Source of the DNA: DATGHS01 sp035307785
Lineage (GTDB): Bacteria; Planctomycetota; Planctomycetia; Gemmatales; Gemmataceae
Reading direction: 5' to 3'
Assembly (NCBI GenBank): GCA_035307785.1
Contig: DATGHS010000397.1
Span: forward strand, 1-30,411
DNA: 30,411 nt
Position 1 is the stretch's first letter. Every line of letters begins with the position of its first letter. Positions 24,622 to 30,411 of the stretch are shown here, in pieces. The notes beneath the pieces were generated by a model. That model was not told where the DNA came from and made no database searches. It worked only from the letters and a program-made list of their open reading frames with translations. Position numbers and translations under genes: made by a program.

Positions 24622-27225
24622 ATGAAACGATTATCTCGGCTCCCCCTGTTGCTCGTTTTGCTATGGGCAGCGTTTCCCTTCCCCACTTTCGCCCAAGAAA
24701 AAACCAAGTCCAACACATATGTGATCCTCGCTGGCGTCAGCAACTTCGAAGATTCTGCCATCAAAGCTCGGCCGGTCTCCGAAAACGACGCCAAGGCCAT
24801 GTATGACCTTTTTGCCAGCAAGGACTTCATGGGCGTCGAGCCGGCCAACATTCACTTGTTCGTCGGCACGGAAGACAAGACGCGCCATAGCGAGCCGGCC
24901 ACGAAAGAGAATGTTCTCAAAGCATTCCACGCGGTCGCGGAGAAAGCAGGGAAAGACGATATGCTGATCGTCGGCCTGTTCGGCCAAGGCGCGGCCAGCG
25001 GCGACCGCACCGTTTTCTTCTGCTCAGGCTCCACGTTCAAGGACCGGGCCAAGAATGCGCTGAGCTCTTCCGATATCGAGCATGAGTTAGAAAAGCTCAA
25101 AAGCGAGCGCGTGGTGGCGTTTGTGGACATTAATTACAAGAGCTTCACGCCGGACAAGGGATCAGTCGTCGAACCGAACATTCTCGACATGGTGCGCGTC
25201 TTCGTCGGCAACGAAGACAAAGACGAGCATCAGCTTCCGCCTGGCCGTGTGATCTTTCAGGCCAGCAGCAGCGTGGCGCAACTCGTGGACACCGATAAAC
25301 ACAGCATTTTCGCCAAGGCAGTTGTCGACGGTCTGAAAGGCGCTGCCGACAAAGACGGCTATGAGCCGGACGGCTTGGTGACGGTGGACGAACTGCAAAC
25401 GTACCTGGAGAAGGCAGTGCCGGACGAGGCCCGGCAACTCGGCAAGACGCACGAGGAGAAGGAACAGACACCGCTTATCTGGGGCACCCGCGCCAGCCAT
25501 TTCGTTTTGACCAAGAACCCCGCTGTGACTCCGAGAGTGGAAGCGCGCGTCGAGAAGCTTAAACAGCTCGATTTGCCAAAGGACGTGAAGGAAGAGGGCG
25601 TGCATATGCTCCGGCGCATGCCGAAGCTCAAAGCCCAGCAGGATCTCCGCAAAGATTATCAGCGGCTGGCTGATGCCCAACTCGATCCCAAGACGTTCCT
25701 CGAGAATCGTTCTAAGATTCTGGCCGGCATGAAACTGGATCGCGATGACGCCGACTATTATGCCGATATCGTGTTGCGTGCCTGCGAGCAAGTGCGTGCC
25801 ACCTACATCAAGGAACTCAACCTTGGCGAAATGATCGGCTGGTCGATCAAGGGGCTTTACCGCCGGTTGGAAGAGAAACTGCCGAATGAGATCACCAAGA
25901 AGCTTGACGACGTGAAATCGCTCAACCGAGCCAAACTTAGTGACCTGCTGGTCGAAGCCCGAGAACATTTGGGCAAGCGCGAAGACCTGGACGGCAAAAA
26001 AGACATCGACCTATCCGTCCAGATGATGATGCTCAATCTCGATCCGTACACATCGTACTTCGACAAGGAACAGGTGAAGCAGATGGCGGCCCAGTTGCAG
26101 GGCCGTTTCACCGGCGTGGGTATCCAGATTCGTCGCGACATGGTCCGCGACGGCTTGCTCGTCATCACGCCAATCAAGGGCAGCCCCGCGTACAAGGCCG
26201 GTATCAAGGCCGGCGATTTGATTACCGAAATCATTCGCGAGGTTGATCAGGACGGCAATAAGCTCGATCCACCGGAAGTACTCAGCACCAAGGGCATGAA
26301 GACCGACGAGGCCGTAAAGAAGATTCTCGGCAAGGCCAAAACCAAAGTGCGGCTCAAGGTCGAACGTGAGGGCTCCGATAAACCGATCGAATTCGATATT
26401 ACCCGCGGCACGGTCGATGTCGAGACGGTGCTGGGGGTAAGCCGCAAGCCCGATGACTCCTGGAATTTCATGATTGATCCGAAGTCGAAGATCGCTTATC
26501 TCCGCTTGACGCAATTTGCGCCGCGTTCGTTCGAAGATATGCAGGATGTGGTGAAGCAGTTACAGAAGGACGGTATTAAAGGTTTGATTCTCGACCTGCG
26601 CTTCAATCCGGGCGGCTTGCTCACCAGCGCTGTGCAGATTTCCGACTTGTTCATCGATGACGGCTTGATTGTAACGATCAAGCCGCGGGCCGGGGTCGAT
26701 GATGAAGTGTCATATAGCGGCAAGCACCAAGGCAGTTACCTGGATTTCCCGATGGTGTGCATGGTCAACGGGCTCAGTGCCAGCGGCAGCGAGATTCTTG
26801 CGGCCTGCTTGCAGGACCATCACCGAGCTGTGATCCTCGGCGAGCGCAGTTTCGGAAAGGGCAGCGTACAGAACATGATGGACTTCCCGCCGACCGGCGC
26901 GCTGATCAAGCTCACCACGGCCACGTTCTGGCGGCCCAACGGGAAGAATCTGAACAAGTCGAGCACGAGCGGCAAGGAAGACGAAGACTGGGGTGTGCGG
27001 CCGGATGAAGGTTTCGTGGTCCCCGTCAGCCGGGGCGAACGCGACCAGTTGTTCGAGCACCTTCGCGATCAGGAAGTAATTCCCAATCGCGATGCACCGA
27101 AGAACAAGGAAAAGGAAACGAAGCCAGAAATCAAGGATAAGCAGCTCGACGCCGCGCTCGATTACCTGCGCGAGCAGGTTCGCATGATGGCGAAATTGCC
27201 GCCGAAGAAGACCGATAAGCAGTAA
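24622..27225 (+). CDS. S41 C-terminal-processing peptidase with N-terminal inactive-looking caspase-like domain
   Basis: 867 residues. ATG 24622 (GAGGAAAGGA at 24601-24610) starts a signal peptide, MKRLSRLP to PTFAQ. Residues about 35-295 resemble a caspase/metacaspase-like (C14) domain: YVILAGVSNFED, an acidic NDAKAMYDLF, LIVGLFGQGAAS and VVAFVDINYKS. The family's catalytic His (in a G-H-G motif) is Gln122 here, and the catalytic Cys (in D-A-C-H) is Asn171, so this domain appears inactive. About 330-490 form a helical linker, about 490-600 contain the PDZ domain (FTGVGIQIRR, SPAYKAGIKAGDL), and about 610-790 the S41 protease with Ser721 in SASGSEIL and Lys746 in FGKGSVQN, 25 residues apart as in CtpA-type enzymes. 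It probably cleaves exported proteins at their C-terminus. The fusion suggests the dead caspase fold recruits substrate. Confidence 0.9.
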   Translation: MKRLSRLPLLLVLLWAAFPFPTFAQEKTKSNTYVILAGVSNFEDSAIKARPVSENDAKAMYDLFASKDFMGVEPANIHLFVGTEDKTRHSEPATKENVLKAFHAVAEKAGKDDMLIVGLFGQGAASGDRTVFFCSGSTFKDRAKNALSSSDIEHELEKLKSERVVAFVDINYKSFTPDKGSVVEPNILDMVRVFVGNEDKDEHQLPPGRVIFQASSSVAQLVDTDKHSIFAKAVVDGLKGAADKDGYEPDGLVTVDELQTYLEKAVPDEARQLGKTHEEKEQTPLIWGTRASHFVLTKNPAVTPRVEARVEKLKQLDLPKDVKEEGVHMLRRMPKLKAQQDLRKDYQRLADAQLDPKTFLENRSKILAGMKLDRDDADYYADIVLRACEQVRATYIKELNLGEMIGWSIKGLYRRLEEKLPNEITKKLDDVKSLNRAKLSDLLVEAREHLGKREDLDGKKDIDLSVQMMMLNLDPYTSYFDKEQVKQMAAQLQGRFTGVGIQIRRDMVRDGLLVITPIKGSPAYKAGIKAGDLITEIIREVDQDGNKLDPPEVLSTKGMKTDEAVKKILGKAKTKVRLKVEREGSDKPIEFDITRGTVDVETVLGVSRKPDDSWNFMIDPKSKIAYLRLTQFAPRSFEDMQDVVKQLQKDGIKGLILDLRFNPGGLLTSAVQISDLFIDDGLIVTIKPRAGVDDEVSYSGKHQGSYLDFPMVCMVNGLSASGSEILAACLQDHHRAVILGERSFGKGSVQNMMDFPPTGALIKLTTATFWRPNGKNLNKSSTSGKEDEDWGVRPDEGFVVPVSRGERDQLFEHLRDQEVIPNRDAPKNKEKETKPEIKDKQLDAALDYLREQVRMMAKLPPKKTDKQ

Positions 27226-27242
27226 TTGCTGCTTCAAACCGG

Positions 27243-27274
27243 GCCCAGGGACAACAGTCCCTGGGCTTTTTTTT
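27243..27274. terminator. Terminator hairpin, copy 3 of GCCCAGGGAC family
   Basis: Stem GCCCAGGGAC (27243-27252) with GTCCCTGGGC (27257-27266), loop AACA, followed by eight T residues (27267-27274): a complete intrinsic terminator for the S41 peptidase gene, 17 nt after its stop. The T-run overlaps the stop codon of the convergent oxidoreductase gene. Confidence 0.9.
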
Positions 27275-28265
27275 AGCCGCTTATCTTGAACAGCACTTTC
27301 CCGCCGCGGGCCGACGATCGCACATGTTGAATCGCCTTCTGATACTCGTCTAGCGGGTAAATGCCGGCAAAATCCGACTTGATCACGCCGGTTTGCATCA
27401 GCTTGCGCACTTGCCTAGCCATACTTACCATGCTCAAAATCCCTTGGCCTCGTAACCAATCGGCCAACCAGAATCCTTCCACGCGTTTGCTGCCGGTGAT
27501 CATAAAGCGCGGATCGACTTCGATGGGCTCGCCGGACAGCACGCCGTAAAGGAGAGCCTTACCACCGGCAGCCAAGCAGCGAACGGCGGCGCTGCCGGTT
27601 TTTCCGCCGACCGGGTCAAGTAAGAAGGGAACGCCGTTGTTCTGCGTGATCGCGTGCACACGCTCTTCGACCGATTCCGTCGTTTCGCAGATCACTTCGT
27701 CGGCTCCGACGCGCTTCAACTGTTCCACTTGCTCCGGCCGACGTACGACGTTGATGGTCCGGAAGCCGTGCAACTTTCCTAAGCGGATGACCATTTGTCC
27801 CAACGCGCTGCCCGCGGCGGTCTGCAGGAGCCACGCCTCAGGCGGAACCTTCAGCACCCGTCGCGTCATGGCCAGTGCCGTCATCGGATTAATGAAGAAC
27901 GTTGCCGCCTGCTCGGCTGGAATCGAATCCGGAACGGGAACGACGTGTTTGGCTGAGACGATTACATTTTCCGCCCAAGTGCCACCCTGCTGGCTGATTA
28001 ACGCGACCCGCTTGCCTTTTCGTAACCGTGGCAAAAGACCACCACCGGCGGCCTCCACGACTCCGACTCCCTCGTAACCGGGGATCGCTGGATATTGGGG
28101 GGCGGCCGCGTAGCCGCCCTGGATCGTGAGCAGATCAGACGGGTTGATCGGGCTGGCCAGCATGCGTACGCGAACTTGCCGAAAACCGGGTTCCGGCAGC
28201 GGCATATCGCGCGATTGCAAGACCTCGCCCGGATTTCCAGGCCGATCGAACACTAATGCTTTCAA
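27273..28265 (-). CDS. MDR-superfamily NAD(P)H-dependent oxidoreductase (quinone/enoyl-reductase type)
   Basis: 330 residues on the minus strand. The start is placed at TTG 28265, giving MKALVFDRPG, because GGGAGAC sits 5 nt upstream (28277-28271); an in-frame TTG at 28283 adds six residues. Motifs: IPGYEGVGVVEAAG, a hydrophobic FFINPMTALAM, LLQTAAGSALGQMVIRLGK for the nucleotide-binding Rossmann fold, VGADEVI and FLLDPVGGKTG. The zinc-site Cys/His pattern of classical alcohol dehydrogenases is not visible, so it fits the zinc-free quinone reductase / trans-2-enoyl reductase branch. Substrate unknown. Its 3' end converges on the S41 peptidase gene; the stop lies inside the T-run of that gene's terminator. 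Confidence 0.92.
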   Translation of the reverse strand: MKALVFDRPGNPGEVLQSRDMPLPEPGFRQVRVRMLASPINPSDLLTIQGGYAAAPQYPAIPGYEGVGVVEAAGGGLLPRLRKGKRVALISQQGGTWAENVIVSAKHVVPVPDSIPAEQAATFFINPMTALAMTRRVLKVPPEAWLLQTAAGSALGQMVIRLGKLHGFRTINVVRRPEQVEQLKRVGADEVICETTESVEERVHAITQNNGVPFLLDPVGGKTGSAAVRCLAAGGKALLYGVLSGEPIEVDPRFMITGSKRVEGFWLADWLRGQGILSMVSMARQVRKLMQTGVIKSDFAGIYPLDEYQKAIQHVRSSARGGKVLFKISG

Positions 28266-28400
28266 ATACTGTCTCCCATGCAATAATCACCAATGGGTAG
28301 GACTGCTGGATGCAACCGCAGCCCATAAGCTAGCGATGCCCAATCTGTAGCCGCCATTATGCGACCTCGCAGTCGTTTGGCCAGCAGGGAGATTGGTTCG

Positions 28401-29858
28401 ATGTTCTTTTGGCAAACTATCTACCGAAATTGGCCGATGATCTCTTCCGTTCTCTTTGTCACCCACGCCATTCTCAGCGTGGTGACCATCGGTTGGATTC
28501 TGGCCATCAAACGGGAACCTATGTCGGCGCTAGCCTGGTGCTCGACGGTTCTTCTGTTGCCGTTTTTGGGCCCGTTCCTCTTTTATGTGCTGGGCTACCA
28601 GCGCGTTTATCGGCCGCTGAAACGCAAGCGCCAGCACCGGCGCGCTTTTCGCCGCCATCGCATCCGCAAGAAAAGTGCGGGCCCTTCCATCTCGAACCGC
28701 TTGCCGCTTGGTTGGACCGCCATGGCGCGCCTCGCCCGGCAACTCGACGCGTTCTCGCCCACCAACGGCAACAAGATTGACTTCTACAGCGAAGGAGCGG
28801 CCGCGTTCCCGGCCAAGCTGGAAGCTATTCGTACGGCCCAGCACCACGTTCATCTCGAATACTTCATCTTTCAGCCCGACGAGATTGGCCGGACCTTCCG
28901 CGACGCTTTGTGTGAGAAGGCCCGCCAAGGCGTGGAGGTCCGGCTGGTTTACGATGCTATGGGGTCCTACCGATTAACCAACAGTTTCCTGAACCCACTG
29001 CGTGGAGCCGGCGCCAAGTGCGAAGCGTTTCTGCCGGTTAGTCTCTTCCGCCGCCGCACGCAGGTGAACCTGCGCAACCATCGCAAAATTCTGGTGGTGG
29101 ATGGCCGCGTCGGCTTCACGGGCGGCTTGAATATTGGCGACGAGTACCTCGGCAAGGTGCCGCGCTTTGGCTACTGGCGCGATGCCCATGTGCGAGTGGA
29201 AGGGCCGGCTGTATCTGATCTCCAGCGTGTATTTGCCGAAGACTGGGACTTTACCGCCGGAGAGTTGCTAAAGGGTTCCACGTACTTCCCCAGGCAAAAA
29301 GGCTCCGGCCCAGTCACGGTGCAAGTCGTTCAATCCGGGCCCGATCAGGAACTCAAGAGCATTCGCGAAGTCTACTTCGCCGCTATCCTGCGGGCGCGCA
29401 AGCGACTGTGGATCGCCTCGCCCTATTTCGTTCCTGATGCCGGCATCCTCGATGCCCTGGTGCTGGCCGGCCACACCGGCGTCGATGTGCGCCTGCTGGG
29501 GCTGCAACACCCCGATAAGTGGCTCCCGTTCCTCGCCGGCCGTTACTACTGGACCGACATGTTGGAAGCAGGCGTAAAAGTCTATCAATATGCCAAAGGA
29601 ATGATGCACTCCAAGTTAATGCTGGTCGATGGCCAGTGGGCTTCCATCGGCACCGCCAATCTCGATAACCGCAGCTTGCACCTCAACTTCGAAGTGAATT
29701 GCCTCCTTTACGATCCCGAGGCCGTGGCACAGCTGGAAGCCGGCTTCCTGCGCGATTTGAAGGACTCGCAAGCCATCGATCCGGAAGCGTACCCCAAGCG
29801 GCCGCTCACATCGCGGTTGCCGGAGAATGTGTGTCGCCTGCTCTCGCCGATCCTGTAG
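28401..29858 (+). CDS. cls: Cardiolipin synthase-type phospholipase D protein
   Basis: 485 residues. ATG 28401 (GGGAGA at 28387-28392) is preferred to an in-frame ATG at 28359. Two N-terminal membrane segments (about 10-31 and 39-60) are followed by two PLD domains. HKD motif 1: NHRKILVVDG with H227; HKD motif 2: MHSKLMLVDG with H403; each carries the H-x-K-x4-D signature. Bacterial cardiolipin synthases have this layout and join two phosphatidylglycerols in the inner membrane. The name is by architecture; other PLD-family transferases of the same build cannot be excluded. Its end overlaps the convergent GGDEF gene by 53 nt. Confidence 0.93.
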   Translation: MFFWQTIYRNWPMISSVLFVTHAILSVVTIGWILAIKREPMSALAWCSTVLLLPFLGPFLFYVLGYQRVYRPLKRKRQHRRAFRRHRIRKKSAGPSISNRLPLGWTAMARLARQLDAFSPTNGNKIDFYSEGAAAFPAKLEAIRTAQHHVHLEYFIFQPDEIGRTFRDALCEKARQGVEVRLVYDAMGSYRLTNSFLNPLRGAGAKCEAFLPVSLFRRRTQVNLRNHRKILVVDGRVGFTGGLNIGDEYLGKVPRFGYWRDAHVRVEGPAVSDLQRVFAEDWDFTAGELLKGSTYFPRQKGSGPVTVQVVQSGPDQELKSIREVYFAAILRARKRLWIASPYFVPDAGILDALVLAGHTGVDVRLLGLQHPDKWLPFLAGRYYWTDMLEAGVKVYQYAKGMMHSKLMLVDGQWASIGTANLDNRSLHLNFEVNCLLYDPEAVAQLEAGFLRDLKDSQAIDPEAYPKRPLTSRLPENVCRLLSPIL

Positions 29859-30411
29859 CGCCCACCACCTGGTTCCGTCCATTGCGCTTGGCCGCGTACA
29901 AGTTTTCATCGGCGATGCGGATCATGTCCTTGGTGGCGAGCATCTCATCGCCCGTCGTCCACGCAACACCGACGCTGACCGTGATGTGAAAGGGATTGGA
30001 TTCGAAGCGAAAGGCATGGCCGGCAATCGCGCTGCGAATGCGCTCGGCCACTTCGAGCGCTTCCTTCGCTGTGGATTCCACCAGCACCACGGCAAATTCC
30101 TCGCCGCCGTAGCGCGCAAACAAATCTTCGCGCCGCACCGCTGCGCTTACCAGCGAGGCCAGCTCGCGCAGGGCAAAATCGCCGGCCAGGTGGCCCAGCT
30201 CGTCGTTGACGCGCTTGAACCGGTCGATGTCGATCATCAGCATCGCCAGCGGCCGGCTATGGCGGGCCGAGCGCACCAGTTCGCGCTCCAAAAACTCCAA
30301 CAGCGCCCGATGATTATAAATCTGCGTGAGGGCATCGATGATCGTGAGCCGGTAGATTTCTTCGTGGTACTCCGCTTCCACATTGCCGCCGGCCAGGAAG
30401 CGATAGATGCA
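29806..30411 (-). CDS. GGDEF-domain protein (diguanylate cyclase), C-terminal part
   Basis: A minus-strand frame still open at the right edge, so this is a partial gene with about 200 residues visible. It reads FLAGGNVEAEYHEEIYRLTIIDALTQIYN at the start, then IDRFKRVNDELGHLAGDFAL and the active-site motif RYGGEEFAVVL. The intact GGEEF supports c-di-GMP synthesis from two GTP, giving a second messenger in the cytoplasm. The 'NVEAxYHEEIYRLT' lead-in is the one I associate with FHA-GGDEF proteins, so an FHA domain may lie outside the window (inference). The RxxD inhibitory site before the motif is not evident. The tail ends ARAGDTHSPATAM and overlaps cls. Confidence 0.93.
   Translation of the reverse strand, partial: CIYRFLAGGNVEAEYHEEIYRLTIIDALTQIYNHRALLEFLERELVRSARHSRPLAMLMIDIDRFKRVNDELGHLAGDFALRELASLVSAAVRREDLFARYGGEEFAVVLVESTAKEALEVAERIRSAIAGHAFRFESNPFHITVSVGVAWTTGDEMLATKDMIRIADENLYAAKRNGRNQVVGATGSARAGDTHSPATAM

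Noticed and set aside
1..30411. tRNA, rRNA, CRISPR array, complete transposase gene
   Set aside because: Looked for on both strands; no cloverleaf with CCA-end arms, regular spacer-repeat pattern or transposase motif was recognised by eye. A covariance-model scan would be needed for certainty.

Overview
The window is bacterial chromosome, moderately GC-rich, and reads as Planctomycetota (class Planctomycetia). The main reasons are the run DUF1501 / PPC-domain protein / DUF1549-DUF1553 protein / planctomycete-type cytochrome (PSCyt1) fused to WD40, the many exported low-complexity and beta-propeller proteins, and a Ser/Thr kinase gene. No rRNA, tRNA, CRISPR array or complete insertion sequence was seen. 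Assignment below class level is not possible from sequence reading alone.

Layout. (1) 1-8849, plus strand: a co-directional cluster of secreted proteins. It holds the tail of a DUF1501 protein, a PPC-domain protein, a BIG2/DUF1549/DUF1553 protein with cytochrome-like cysteine motifs, a c-type cytochrome with a seven-bladed WD40 propeller and an Ala-rich coiled coil, and an exported nitrilase-superfamily enzyme. (2) 8850-13129: an accessory region built like a polymorphic-toxin locus. It has a gene-poor stretch with a palindrome, a 5'-truncated RHS core with a toxin-like tail and a small probable immunity gene, a palindrome, a SUKH-type immunity gene preceded by an out-of-frame remnant, and an orphan Hint-toxin module with its own Imm32-like gene. 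The variable tails are visibly more A+T-rich than the RHS core and Hint parts. (3) 13221-14166: two small lipoproteins. (4) 14412-18314: proA, a HEAT-repeat protein and a proline-rich lipoprotein. (5) 18318-22299, minus strand: putA (proline to glutamate) followed by an exported WD40 propeller, probably one operon. (6) 22381-27225, plus strand: a Ser/Thr kinase, a class I aminotransferase, and an S41 C-terminal-processing peptidase with an N-terminal caspase-like domain whose catalytic His and Cys both appear replaced. Each of these three genes is followed by a copy of the same terminator hairpin. (7) 27273-30411: a minus-strand MDR oxidoreductase with a probable TTG start, a plus-strand cardiolipin-synthase-type phospholipase D, and the C-terminal part of a minus-strand GGDEF protein whose end overlaps it.

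How genes may work together. The first cluster looks like one exported assembly (redox, scaffold and hydrolase parts), but no substrate can be read from the sequence. ProA and PutA catalyse opposing directions of proline-glutamate metabolism from separate transcription units. The most unusual items are the pseudo-caspase/S41 fusion, the toxin-tip array and the repeated palindromes.
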